A stretch of 29,842 nucleotides of DNA from a virus: IMG/VR virus record IMGVR_UViG_3300006076_000016, positions 1 to 29,842 of that record. One strand, written 5' to 3'. Shown here piece by piece: positions 6,579 through 13,738 of this stretch (position 1 is the first letter of the stretch; every line of letters begins with the position of its first letter). The position numbers were made by a program, and so were the translations under genes. The notes beneath the pieces are model-generated. The model was not told the DNA's origin. It saw only the letters and a program-made list of their open reading frames with translations, and made no database searches.

Positions 6579-7130
6579 ATGGATACAGTAGCAGCTAAGT
6601 TTGAACAATTTGAATGGTTGACTCATGGTCTTACTGCGAGTTCACCAAATCTTGAACCAAGCGTACGCGGAACAGGAGAAAGACCTTTGAATTATCAAGA
6701 CCGCTTGGGTGCTATTGCTTCAATGGATACTCAATTAGCAAAGTCAGTAACAGCGTTGATTGTGTTTGAGGGTAAATCTCAAAGTGATTATGAGTATGTT
6801 CGCCAACACTTGGCTAATATCTTAATCAAGAATGCAGTGAATGATAAGAAGCGAGAGCCTGAGGGTATCGCAATGTATCACCTAGGATGGCTAGTAGCGA
6901 AAATGGTTTTAGATTTCGCCTTAGACCCTGATTTAGAGGATAACTACACTGCAAAAGGGCGGTTAGCTTATGTAGGCATTAGGTCAAATCAAATGAGTGT
7001 TGATTGTTATAGAAAGACATGGAAGGGTTATGAAAACCTTATGACAATGTCAATTGAGTCAGCAATTGATGAAGCAGCTAAAGCAGTGGAGAAATATAGA
7101 AAAAATACTTACAAAGATATGAAAGCATAG
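6579..7130 (+). CDS. Probable Q-type late antitermination protein
   Basis: A 183-residue protein, last gene of the early operon. ATG 6579 is seven bases after GAGG, while in-frame ATG 6573 nearly touches it. The stretch RLAYVGIRSNQMSVDCYRKTW (about residues 128-148) reads as a helix-turn-helix of the sort in phage antiterminator Q proteins (a recognition helix followed by W and a long helix). Position supports this: it is followed by 440 non-coding bases carrying intrinsic terminators and then by late genes, as Q is followed by the pR'-tR' region in lambda. The call depends on context more than on a clear domain match. Confidence 0.55.
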   Translation: MDTVAAKFEQFEWLTHGLTASSPNLEPSVRGTGERPLNYQDRLGAIASMDTQLAKSVTALIVFEGKSQSDYEYVRQHLANILIKNAVNDKKREPEGIAMYHLGWLVAKMVLDFALDPDLEDNYTAKGRLAYVGIRSNQMSVDCYRKTWKGYENLMTMSIESAIDEAAKAVEKYRKNTYKDMKA

Positions 7131-7206
7131 GGATTCCATTATTTCGGAAACTAGCGTATAGTTTTAATACACTGGTCGTACTACACAGTAATGTGACCAA
7201 CAGACA

Positions 7207-7232
7207 AAAGCTCATCGAAAGGTGGGCTTTTT
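7207..7232 (+). terminator. Intrinsic terminator in the late leader
   Basis: AAAGCTCA (7207-7214) pairs with TGGGCTTT (7223-7230), including one G-T pair, and the T-run extends to 7232. It lies about 45 bases after the possible late promoter, as tR' lies after pR' in lambda. Confidence 0.7.
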
Positions 7233-7538
7233 GCATTTCAGGGGAAATGTTATGAAAGAACGTTAGCCAGTTTAGGCAACTTGGATTTGTGACGCTTTCT
7301 CAAATAGAGTGAGCTAGAAGCGCAAACGGTGGGATGCAGAAACCAGCCGTATAAATCGGTTTGAATCCAGTGTGACCTCATCAAGCACTGAGTTAGCCAC
7401 AGAGCCGTCAATTGGGGTGATTCCCCGAATATGATAGTTTGAAAGACACAGAACAAATCAATAGCTAACTTTGAAATGTTTGTAGTGTTGAGTAGCGGTA
7501 GACCAGTAGCCGAGCTGGTCAATATCGTAATCTAAGGC

Positions 7539-7569
7539 AAGGGTGTGGCAATTTGCCATGCCCTTTTTT
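7539..7569 (+). terminator. Strong intrinsic terminator just before tRNA-Trp
   Basis: A 12-bp stem, AAGGGTGTGGCA with TGCCATGCCCTT (two wobble pairs), closes a three-base loop and is followed by six T. The tRNA starts three bases after it, so the tRNA must come from readthrough transcripts. Confidence 0.8.
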
Positions 7570-7572
7570 ATT

Positions 7573-7647
7573 GCGTCATTAGCTCAACTGGTAGAGCATC
7601 GGTCTCCAAAATCGATGGTGTGGGTTCGAGTCCTGCATGGCGTGCCA
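7573..7647 (+). tRNA. tRNA-Trp (anticodon CCA)
   Basis: All parts of a cloverleaf can be assigned: acceptor GCGTCAT with ATGGCGT (two wobble pairs), D-stem GCTC/GAGC, anticodon stem TCGGT/ATCGA around CTCCAAA with anticodon CCA, variable loop TGGT, T-stem GTGGG/CCTGC around TTCGAGT, discriminator G as in bacterial tRNA-Trp, and an encoded 3' CCA. It would read UGG. It lies inside the phage between two terminators, not at an attachment site. Confidence 0.93.
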
Positions 7648-7727
7648 TATTCCGATGAACGGTATATATTTTGGTTAAACAGTGTCATACACTCTAGTTA
7701 GAACTTTCCTGTAGTTCATAGTTTTAT

Positions 7728-7756
7728 CCCGCATTTCCCCAAATGCGGGTTTTTTT
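7728..7756 (+). terminator. Intrinsic terminator after tRNA-Trp
   Basis: CCCGCATTT (7728-7736) pairs perfectly with AAATGCGGG (7741-7749) around CCCC, followed by seven T. The next start codon is 16 bases on. The 80 bases between the tRNA and this hairpin hold nothing I can name. Confidence 0.85.
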
Positions 7757-7771
7757 ATGCGTGGAGAAAAC

Positions 7772-7879
7772 ATGCTCCAATTCTTAAAACGATTGTTCTG
7801 CATTCATGCTTATGAATTCGATTACGACACTAAGCGCGGATACACGTATGAGTGTCGCAAATGTGGTAAAGACTACTAA
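7772..7879 (+). CDS. 35-residue protein with a CxxC motif
   Basis: A very short gene, MLQFLKRLFCIHAYEFDYDT and on, ending TYECRKCGKDY. C10 and H12 with C28 and C31 could bind one zinc ion (C-x-H and C-x2-C). ATG 7772 follows GGAG at the right distance; in-frame ATG 7757 falls directly after the terminator hairpin. The zinc-ribbon-like arrangement and good ribosome site support a real gene. The function is unknown. A terminator lies on each side of it. Confidence 0.65.
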   Translation: MLQFLKRLFCIHAYEFDYDTKRGYTYECRKCGKDY

Positions 7880-7910
7880 TTTCTCTATAGTCGAACGGAT
7901 TACGGCACAT

Positions 7911-7948
7911 AAAGCCCTGTCAACATACTAGTTATTGCGGGGCTTTTT
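7911..7948 (+). terminator. Intrinsic terminator, long loop
   Basis: AAAGCCC (7911-7917) pairs with GGGCTTT (7940-7946), with T continuing to 7948. The loop of about 22 bases is long, so it is weaker than its neighbours. Confidence 0.6.
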
Positions 7949-7970
7949 ATTTTCTTGTTTGGAGTCGCTT

Positions 7971-8192
7971 ATGTATATGCCAGAAATTGATCCAGCCGAG
8001 CATTTTAAAATTAAGGAAAAGTTGATGATGGAAGGATTGAGGCGACTAGATCAAATAATTGATGCTGAGTTGGATCGCCATTTTAGTGCTGAGATCAAAC
8101 CATTAACACCAAGAGACGAAATTAAGCCATGTAGTTTTAAAACAATTAAAAATAGACAAAAGCGCTTACGGAAAATGAATAAAAAGAAATGA
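7971..8192 (+). CDS. Hypothetical small basic protein
   Basis: A 73-residue protein starting at ATG 7971 with GGAG eight bases before it; an in-frame TTG or GTG-type start at 7935 would lie inside the terminator and is rejected. It begins MYMPEIDPAEHFKIKEKLMM, is helical, and ends in a very basic tail (KNRQKRLRKMNKKK) that might bind nucleic acid. The function is unknown. Confidence 0.6.
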   Translation: MYMPEIDPAEHFKIKEKLMMEGLRRLDQIIDAELDRHFSAEIKPLTPRDEIKPCSFKTIKNRQKRLRKMNKKK

Positions 8193-8199
8193 GGTGTTT

Positions 8200-8439
8200 A
8201 TGCATCACAATATTGATAATGAGATACGGGAAACCGAACAAGAATTAAAGCATCTGGGCAGTTGCACAACAAAAGGCCGTACACAAGAACAGATCGCTCA
8301 ACAAGATGAGCGATTTTTTTTGGCAATTGCAAAATTAAAGTGGTTGAAAGGTCGCCGTGATGTGAGGGTATTTGAATGGAAGCTGATAAATATCTACAAC
8401 TCACGAGAAAACGTCAGCCCAAACAAAGCCAAGAAATAA
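8200..8439 (+). CDS. Hypothetical small helical protein
   Basis: A 79-residue protein starting at ATG 8200, with GAGG from the overlap with the previous stop as its ribosome site. The sequence HHNIDNEIRETEQELKHLGS and QIAQQDERFFLAIAKLKWLK suggests a helical hairpin or coiled coil. The DNA at 8293-8321 inside this gene is a perfect intrinsic terminator. Its last 64 bases overlap the start of the nuclease gene at 8376 in another frame. The function is unknown. Confidence 0.6.
   Translation: MHHNIDNEIRETEQELKHLGSCTTKGRTQEQIAQQDERFFLAIAKLKWLKGRRDVRVFEWKLINIYNSRENVSPNKAKK
8293..8321 (+). terminator. Intrinsic terminator inside a reading frame
   Basis: ATCGCTCA (8293-8300) pairs perfectly with TGAGCGAT (8307-8314) around six bases, followed by a run of eight T. 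It is wholly within the gene at 8200-8439 and encodes QIAQQDERFF. By form it is one of the best terminators in the window. Confidence 0.7.
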
Positions 8440-8788
8440 ACCACTGCCGAAAGCAAAACAAAACTATTTAGAAGCTTTTGAAAATTTTGAACATTCACTT
8501 CAAGTTTTTGAAATTAAGTATGAAAAGTTATTTCAGTTTGATTCTACAAAACACTGGCGTTTTGATTTCTATTTGATTGAGTATCGAATCTTGATGGAAA
8601 TTGCTGGTGGACCTTGGTCAGCAGGTAGAAAAAGAAAATGTTTTTCTCATGATGCTGATCGTGAATGTCTTGCATATAAAATGGGATTTACTATCGTTCG
8701 TTTAGAGTCGGCCGCAAGATTTAAAATTAATGAAGCGGGGCATTACAGATCCAAGCTAGCTTTGCACAACAATGGCTTAAAAATTTAA
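8376..8788 (+). pseudogene. Frameshifted DUF559/VSR-like nuclease gene
   Basis: ATG 8376, behind GAGGG, opens MEADKYLQLTRKRQPKQSQE and then stops early at about 8471. From about 8445 the next frame continues the protein: KPLPKAKQNYLEAFENFEHS and on through KHWRFDFYLIEYRILMEIAG to the stop at 8788. The C-terminal part (WRFDFYLIEYRILMEIAGG, then a K/R-rich turn and GFTIVRLES) is the pattern of small phage endonuclease-like proteins related to DUF559/VSR folds. Adding one A in ATAAACC (8437-8443) restores a 137-residue frame. It is either a real one-base deletion or a base-calling error in an A-run. No start codon for the downstream frame alone is found before 8573. Confidence 0.7.
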
Positions 8789-8803
8789 AGAGGCATACAT
8801 TTA

Positions 8804-9445
8804 ATGAGCCAAATAAGACCATTTCCACCGACTGAATTGATTGATCAAGCTGAGGAAGAGGAAGCGATTCGATTAGCGCCTGCACCAGATTTAAAAGAAT
8901 GGGTGATAGCTAATTACCTCACTGTAGATGCTGAACTCTACAATCCTGACCATGGCCATATTGCTGAGCTTCTACACGATAATGAAGAATTTCTAGCGTT
9001 TGCTTGGGCTTCACAAGCTTGTACTGTCAAAAAGCAAATGGTGCTTGGTCAGTGTGAAAAAGTCATGTTTAACGTTGGTGGATGGCGTAAAGCAAGACAA
9101 GAGCAACAAATGCGTGATTGGTTTGGATTTGTACCTGTTTATTTGATCACAATCGATGCAAGCTTTTGCGAACAAACTTCAGATCGTGAGTTTTGCGCTT
9201 TGATTGAGCATGAGCTATATCACATCGGTGTTGAGCGTGACGGTGAGGGCGAGATTATCTACAGCGACAATACTGGACTGCCAAAACACTATTTGGCTGG
9301 TCACGATGTTGAGGAATTTATAGGCGTGGTCAAACGACACGGCGCAAGTGAGAATGTTAAGCGACTTGTCGAAGTCGCGAAGCAAGCGCCGTTTGTATCA
9401 GATCTAAGCATCACTCGATGTTGTGGAACATGCGTTATCAGTTGA
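8804..9445 (+). CDS. Putative phage zinc metallopeptidase
   Basis: A 213-residue protein with the zincin motif HELYH at residues 136-140 (CALIEHELYHIGVERD), a family labelled putative phage metallopeptidase. The region before it (VMFNVGGWRKARQEQQMRDWF, then FVPVYLITIDASFC) is typical of that family. The third zinc ligand may be H163 or H167 (KHYLAGHD). It contains several cysteines, including an RCCGTC end. Its target is unknown; position just before the terminase genes is usual. The start has GAGG nine bases upstream. A terminator begins at the stop codon. Confidence 0.75.
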   Translation: MSQIRPFPPTELIDQAEEEEAIRLAPAPDLKEWVIANYLTVDAELYNPDHGHIAELLHDNEEFLAFAWASQACTVKKQMVLGQCEKVMFNVGGWRKARQEQQMRDWFGFVPVYLITIDASFCEQTSDREFCALIEHELYHIGVERDGEGEIIYSDNTGLPKHYLAGHDVEEFIGVVKRHGASENVKRLVEVAKQAPFVSDLSITRCCGTCVIS

Positions 9446-9466
9446 GCCGATTGGCTCATTTTTTTT
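9442..9466 (+). terminator. Intrinsic terminator before the packaging genes
   Basis: TGAGCC (9443-9448) pairs with GGCTCA (9453-9458) around GATT, followed by eight T. The TGA of the metallopeptidase gene is part of the stem. Confidence 0.85.
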
Positions 9467-9473
9467 GCCTATT

Positions 9474-9493
9474 TAGGTGGACGTAGGTGGACG
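9474..9493 (+). repeat. Two tandem TAGGTGGACG decamers upstream of terS
   Basis: TAGGTGGACG at 9474-9483 is repeated without a gap at 9484-9493, and a partial GATGG follows. The repeat ends 11 bases before the small terminase start and may be a terminase binding site. Confidence 0.6.
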
Positions 9494-9504
9494 GATGGTA
9501 GTTT

Positions 9505-9981
9505 ATGGCAGCTCTAAAAAAAGAGATAAAACTCTATATAGTTCGGTCGCTTGCTATCTTTAACACACCATCAGAAACAGTGGAACTTGTCCACCAAGAA
9601 TATGGGGTGAAAGTTACTAAGCAGCAGTGTGAAAAATACGACCCAACAAAGCGATCAGGCGAGAACCTTAGTGAAGAGTTGAGAATTGATTTTGAAAAAA
9701 CTCGTGAAATGTTTTTGGGCAAGCCTGAGGCAATTCCAATTGCGAATTTGGCAGTGCGTCTACAGCGATATGAAAGCCAATATCAAAAGCATAGTAAAAA
9801 TCGTGTGGCAGCGCTAAGTATTCTCAAACAAGCTGCAGAAGATATGGGCGGAAAATATACCAATAAGACTGAGTTTACTGGTGCAGATGGCCAACCCTTA
9901 AACCCTGAGCATGTTACACATGTTGTAGCAACGCCTGAACAGATAAGGCAGGCTATGGATGAACTCGAAAGTAAATACTAG
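9505..9981 (+). CDS. terS: Small terminase subunit (DUF2280 family)
   Basis: A 158-residue protein of the DUF2280 family, which I take as the DNA-recognition subunit of the packaging motor. The N-terminus (KKEIKLYIVRSLAIFNTPSE, VELVHQEYGVKVTKQQCEKY) fits the usual helix-turn-helix domain. A central helical part follows (NLAVRLQRYESQYQKHSKNR). It is followed directly by the large terminase, whose start lies 23 bases inside this gene. TerS would select phage DNA at pac or cos; the tandem decamers just upstream are candidate targets. Length is normal for the family. Confidence 0.83.
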   Translation: MAALKKEIKLYIVRSLAIFNTPSETVELVHQEYGVKVTKQQCEKYDPTKRSGENLSEELRIDFEKTREMFLGKPEAIPIANLAVRLQRYESQYQKHSKNRVAALSILKQAAEDMGGKYTNKTEFTGADGQPLNPEHVTHVVATPEQIRQAMDELESKY

Positions 9982-11485
9982 CTTTCTTGATATGCAGTTA
10001 GAGAAAGAACGCTGTGAGAAAGAGCACTTATTCTTTACACGGCGTTTTTTCTTGCCTCGAATGGGCTTTAAGTTTTCAGTCAATTGGCATCATGAATACA
10101 TTGCTGACAAGATAGATCAGGTCATATCAGGAAAGGTTAAAAACCTTGTCATTAACGTTCCACCCGGATCGGGTAAAACTGAATTACTGACTAACTTAAT
10201 TGCCCGTGGTTTAGCGAGAAATGCTCGATCACGGTTTTTGTATTTATCGTTTTCTCAGTCATTGGTTGAGGACGTATCTGCAACGGCGCGAAACATTGTT
10301 AAATCAGTAGATTTTCAAAGTCTGTGGCCAGTCAAAATATCAACCAGTACAGATGCTAAATCTAGTTGGAAAACTACCGTTGATGGTTACGATGCTGGGC
10401 ATGTTTATTCTGCTTCAATGGGTGGGCAAGTCACAGGCCGCCGTGCAGGTACATTGGCAAATGAGGGCTTTACAGGCGCAATCATTCTGGATGACCCATT
10501 AAAGCCAGAGGACGCTTTTAGTAAATCGGCACGTAAGAAAGCCAATCGTAAGATACTGAACACCGTCAACTCACGTAAAGCCAAGTCAGATACACCTATT
10601 ATTTTGATCATGCAACGTTTGCACGTTGAAGATCCGACTAATTTTGTGATGACTGGAAACGTACCGGGTGAGTGGGAACAGATCAGCATTCCTGCTTTGA
10701 TTGATGATGAGTACATCAATCAATTACCAGAGCATATTCAAGCCAAGGTTCCGAGAGATGTAGAACGAGATCAGCATGGCCGCCAAAGCTATTGGCCACT
10801 AAAAGAATCACTTCAATCGTTACTGCAGTTAGAAAAAGGTGGTGAGGATAAAGACGGCGCGACTGTCTCACGCTATACGTTTGCCAGTCAGTACATGCAG
10901 AACCCTAAAAAGTTAGGCGGTGATTTAGTTAAGTCTGAATGGTTTGGGCGTTACTTAGAGTTGCCATTGCTTAAATGGCGAGCAATCTTTGCCGATACGG
11001 CGCAAAAGATTAAAGAGCATAACGATTTCTCAGTTTTCTTATGTGCTGGTCTAGGGTACGACAACAAGCTCTATATCATCGATGTGCATCGGGGGAAGTG
11101 GGAAGCACCAGAGCTTATAAAAGAAGGTAAGAAGTTCATCAATAAACATAAAGCGGGTGATACCAAAATCGGGAATCTACGCTATATGGCAGTTGAGGAT
11201 AAAGCCAGTGGTACAACTTTAATTCAAACCATTTCAAGAGAAACAACTATCCCTATTCGGGCAATCCAACGAGATACAGACAAACTCGTTAGGACTATGG
11301 ATGTTGTTTTCTATGTGGAAGATGGTTTGGTGATGTTACCTGCTAAAGCGCCGTGGTTATTAAATTACATCGAAGAAATCGAGGGGCTAACAGCGGATAT
11401 GACACATGACCACGATGACCAATGGGACCCAACAATTGATGCGATCGAAAATATGGTTGTGAATCCTTACGACCTTTTAGATTAA
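9959..11485 (+). CDS. terL: Large terminase subunit
   Basis: A 508-residue packaging motor with ATPase and nuclease domains. Walker A is VPPGSGKTE (residues 67-75), Walker B is AIILDD (174-179), and the coupling motif region is PIILIMQRLH near 213-222. The C-terminal nuclease begins about residue 320; likely metal-binding acids are D346 (FADTAQK), D356 (NDFSV) and an acidic residue in MAVEDKASG. The pattern is that of the Terminase_6 family. It pumps DNA into the procapsid while docked on the portal, which is encoded next. It is full length with no break. Confidence 0.95.
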   Translation: MNSKVNTSFLDMQLEKERCEKEHLFFTRRFFLPRMGFKFSVNWHHEYIADKIDQVISGKVKNLVINVPPGSGKTELLTNLIARGLARNARSRFLYLSFSQSLVEDVSATARNIVKSVDFQSLWPVKISTSTDAKSSWKTTVDGYDAGHVYSASMGGQVTGRRAGTLANEGFTGAIILDDPLKPEDAFSKSARKKANRKILNTVNSRKAKSDTPIILIMQRLHVEDPTNFVMTGNVPGEWEQISIPALIDDEYINQLPEHIQAKVPRDVERDQHGRQSYWPLKESLQSLLQLEKGGEDKDGATVSRYTFASQYMQNPKKLGGDLVKSEWFGRYLELPLLKWRAIFADTAQKIKEHNDFSVFLCAGLGYDNKLYIIDVHRGKWEAPELIKEGKKFINKHKAGDTKIGNLRYMAVEDKASGTTLIQTISRETTIPIRAIQRDTDKLVRTMDVVFYVEDGLVMLPAKAPWLLNYIEEIEGLTADMTHDHDDQWDPTIDAIENMVVNPYDLLD

Positions 11486-11495
11486 GGAGAATATC

Positions 11496-12797
11496 TTGGA
11501 AGAGCGCAATCAAACACAAGCGCCAGTCATTGTGAATGATGGTGCTTATGTCAACTTTGTATCGAATCTCAATACAAGCCGTGATAAGTCATCGCATGGC
11601 CATTTTGCGAAAGAAACCAACCTTACTGATTATGATTTCGAAGCGGTTTATCAAGACTGGCTTGCTAAGAAAATTGTTAATCGTCCTGTGTTGGATATGC
11701 TTCGGGCTGGCTGGTATTTCAATGGTTTAGAGGATGGTCAAATACTCAAGATCACTGATGAAATTAAGCGTTTACGTTTAGTCGAGCGTTTGGCAAAGCT
11801 GCTGATCTGGTCTCGTTTGTATGGTCGAGCGTATTTGGTATTTGGATTAGCAGATGGTTTGCAATTGGATCAGCCTTTTGAGATTGAAAAGTTAAGACAA
11901 GGTGGGCTTCAATTTTTCACAGTTCTAAAGAAATCCAAAGTACAGCCTTTAAATCAGGAATATGTACCTTTAGAGCTGAGCGCAGGTGAACCAGAACAAC
12001 CAATGTATTACCAAATTAGTAATGGCAATGGCACTCAAAGCAAAATACATTATTCTCGAATCATGTGTGTGAAACACGGCGATGAGGGAGAGTCGCTTTT
12101 GTTGGCCATTTACTACACTTTGCGAAATTACATCGCAACCAATGCGGGCGCAGCGAGTTTAGTACATGAAGCAAAGATAGATGTGATTCGTACACCGGAT
12201 CTAATGATGAAAATCATTGATCGTACTAAAGACATGATGGAGCGATTTGGTGCAGCAGCTTTGCTTAAAAGTATCAATGGCATGCTTGTCATTGATAAAG
12301 ATGAAGAGTACGAGTCCAAGTCATATACTTTTGGCGGCTTACCAGATTTGATGCGAGAGTTTGGCCAACAAACGTCGGGTGCGGCGGATATGCCTTATAC
12401 ATTGCTATTTGGTCAAACCACATCTGGCTTAAACAATAGCGGTGAGTTCGATTTGCGAAGTTACTACGATCGAGTCAACACAGAACAAAACTGGACCTTG
12501 CGACCCATACTAGAACGGATATTTCCCGTGATTTTTAAAAGCCTGTTTGGAGCGATACCAACAGGCTTTAATTTTGTGTTCTATCCGCTCTGGCAGCTAG
12601 ATGTAAAAACCCGATCTGAAGTAGAGAAGAACAACACTGAGCGTGACATCAAATATTTAGAAAAAGGGATTATCACTGAGGCAATGATTGCAAAGCAGCT
12701 TCAGCAAGATGGTACATACGACTTTATAGATGATGCTCATATCCAAGCGCTCGATGATTTGGCGGGGCAAATAGATGACAATTCTCAGCAACCTTAA
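11496..12797 (+). CDS. Portal protein (DUF1073 type)
   Basis: A 433-residue portal protein forming the ring at the capsid vertex through which DNA passes. Features typical of the DUF1073 portal family are KIVNRPVLDMLRAGWYF near residue 58, LIWSRLYGRAYLVFGL near 102, and the conserved DMPYTLLFGQTTSGLNNSGE near 300. The start is TTG at 11496, five bases after AAGGAG; no ATG with a comparable site exists nearby. Some databases name part of this family after the anti-CBASS protein Acb1, but I see no paired H-x-T motifs, so a structural role is the reading here. It overlaps the MuF-like gene by 23 bases. Confidence 0.9.
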   Translation: MEERNQTQAPVIVNDGAYVNFVSNLNTSRDKSSHGHFAKETNLTDYDFEAVYQDWLAKKIVNRPVLDMLRAGWYFNGLEDGQILKITDEIKRLRLVERLAKLLIWSRLYGRAYLVFGLADGLQLDQPFEIEKLRQGGLQFFTVLKKSKVQPLNQEYVPLELSAGEPEQPMYYQISNGNGTQSKIHYSRIMCVKHGDEGESLLLAIYYTLRNYIATNAGAASLVHEAKIDVIRTPDLMMKIIDRTKDMMERFGAAALLKSINGMLVIDKDEEYESKSYTFGGLPDLMREFGQQTSGAADMPYTLLFGQTTSGLNNSGEFDLRSYYDRVNTEQNWTLRPILERIFPVIFKSLFGAIPTGFNFVFYPLWQLDVKTRSEVEKNNTERDIKYLEKGIITEAMIAKQLQQDGTYDFIDDAHIQALDDLAGQIDDNSQQP

Positions 12798-13653
12798 GCC
12801 GCTAATTCAGCAAGCTCATAAAACTAAGTTAGGACGTAAGGCCAAACCACAGCCAATATTCATATCCAAGAAAACAGAGGTTGAATATTACAAGGCACTC
12901 TTATCGATTAGTCATTTATGTCAAAAGGGTGTGAAAGATGATATTGAGCCGATCTTGGCTTTCAATATGGGTGATTCAATTCAGATCCATATCGGAGATG
13001 GCATATTTTCCAGTGTTAAAAACGCACTGGGTAATCTAAAACAGAAGATCACGAATAGTATCGATTTGATAGCTGCACAACTGGCCACGCAAATCGTTTT
13101 GAAGCAGAAAAAAGCAAGTGATAAGCAAATAGCTGAAATGCTGCAAAAGTCTACTGGTTTGGATTTTACTGGCTTGATGCGAGATGAGGATCTACAAGAT
13201 GCGGTTGATAGCGCTATTGCTGCAAACGTATCACTGATCCAGTCAATACCTAAGCAATACTTAGATAAAGTCGAAGCTGCTGTATTGGATGGCATACAGA
13301 CTGGTAAGCGTTCCGATGAGATTAAAAAATCTATTTTGGATATTGGCCATTCCACAGATTCACGCGCTAAGTTAATTGCAGTTGATCAGCTTGGAAAAAT
13401 CAACGGGCGACTCGCTCAGATTCGTCAGCAAAAGTTAGGTATTACTCATTACACATGGTCAACCAGTCATGATGAGCGTGTAAGACATTCGCACCGTTTG
13501 CGCGATGGTTTGATATTCGCATGGAATAATCCGCCGTCAGACGGACATCCTGGTATTCCAATTCGATGCCGATGTGTGCCAATCCCCTACACGGCGCATT
13601 TATTTGATAAGGATGCAAAGTCGCCCGAACAGGCAATGGCAGCGCAAAGTTGA
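12775..13653 (+). CDS. MuF / SPP1 gp7-like head morphogenesis protein
   Basis: A 292-residue minor head protein. The C-terminal motif of the Phage_Mu_F family is clear: HYTWSTSHDERVRHSHRLRD, followed by F-x-W, PPSDGHPGIPIRCRC with the paired cysteines. MuF-type proteins enter the capsid in few copies and are needed for infectious heads. The gene follows the portal with a 23-base overlap, the usual order. The C-terminus is short after the CRC motif, so there is no fused toxin domain as in some MuF proteins. Confidence 0.9.
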   Translation: MTILSNLKPLIQQAHKTKLGRKAKPQPIFISKKTEVEYYKALLSISHLCQKGVKDDIEPILAFNMGDSIQIHIGDGIFSSVKNALGNLKQKITNSIDLIAAQLATQIVLKQKKASDKQIAEMLQKSTGLDFTGLMRDEDLQDAVDSAIAANVSLIQSIPKQYLDKVEAAVLDGIQTGKRSDEIKKSILDIGHSTDSRAKLIAVDQLGKINGRLAQIRQQKLGITHYTWSTSHDERVRHSHRLRDGLIFAWNNPPSDGHPGIPIRCRCVPIPYTAHLFDKDAKSPEQAMAAQS

Positions 13654-13691
13654 TTCTGGCAACCCAGTACAGTAAACAATAACGAGCAACT

Positions 13692-13719
13692 AAACCCACT
13701 CAATCGAAGTGGGTTTTTT
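13692..13719 (+). terminator. Intrinsic terminator between MuF and protease genes
   Basis: AAACCCACT (13692-13700) pairs perfectly with AGTGGGTTT (13708-13716) around seven bases, and T continues to 13719. The following start codon is 20 bases on. Confidence 0.85.
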
Positions 13720-13738
13720 ATTGCCTATAGGAAAGCCA

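Larger units (their letters stand above)
7131..7572 (+). other. Non-coding late-leader region
   Basis: This 440-base stretch has no convincing protein gene on either strand. It holds a possible late promoter (TATAGT at 7157-7162, poor -35), an inverted repeat TGGTC/GACCA around 7173-7200, an intrinsic terminator at 7207-7232, a four-codon frame at 7251 behind GGGG, about 300 bases of unexplained sequence with small hairpins (for example GGGG/CCCC near 7416-7428), and a strong terminator at 7539-7569. It looks like a late leader RNA of the lambda 6S type plus a second untranslated transcript. Confidence 0.5.

Noticed and set aside
7300-7380. A tRNA-like segment with GGTTTGAATCC resembling a T-arm
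   Set aside because: No matching acceptor stem or D-arm could be found at the right distance, and the T-stem pairs poorly.
7250-7522. A 90-codon open frame on the minus strand in the late leader
   Set aside because: It starts with TTG, has no ribosome site, lies against the direction of all neighbours, and its product has no protein-like motif. It is more likely chance in a non-coding region.
11496-12797. Portal protein as an Acb1-type anti-CBASS enzyme
   Set aside because: Database names link this portal family to Acb1, but the paired H-x-T catalytic motifs are not seen, and the position next to terL fits a portal.
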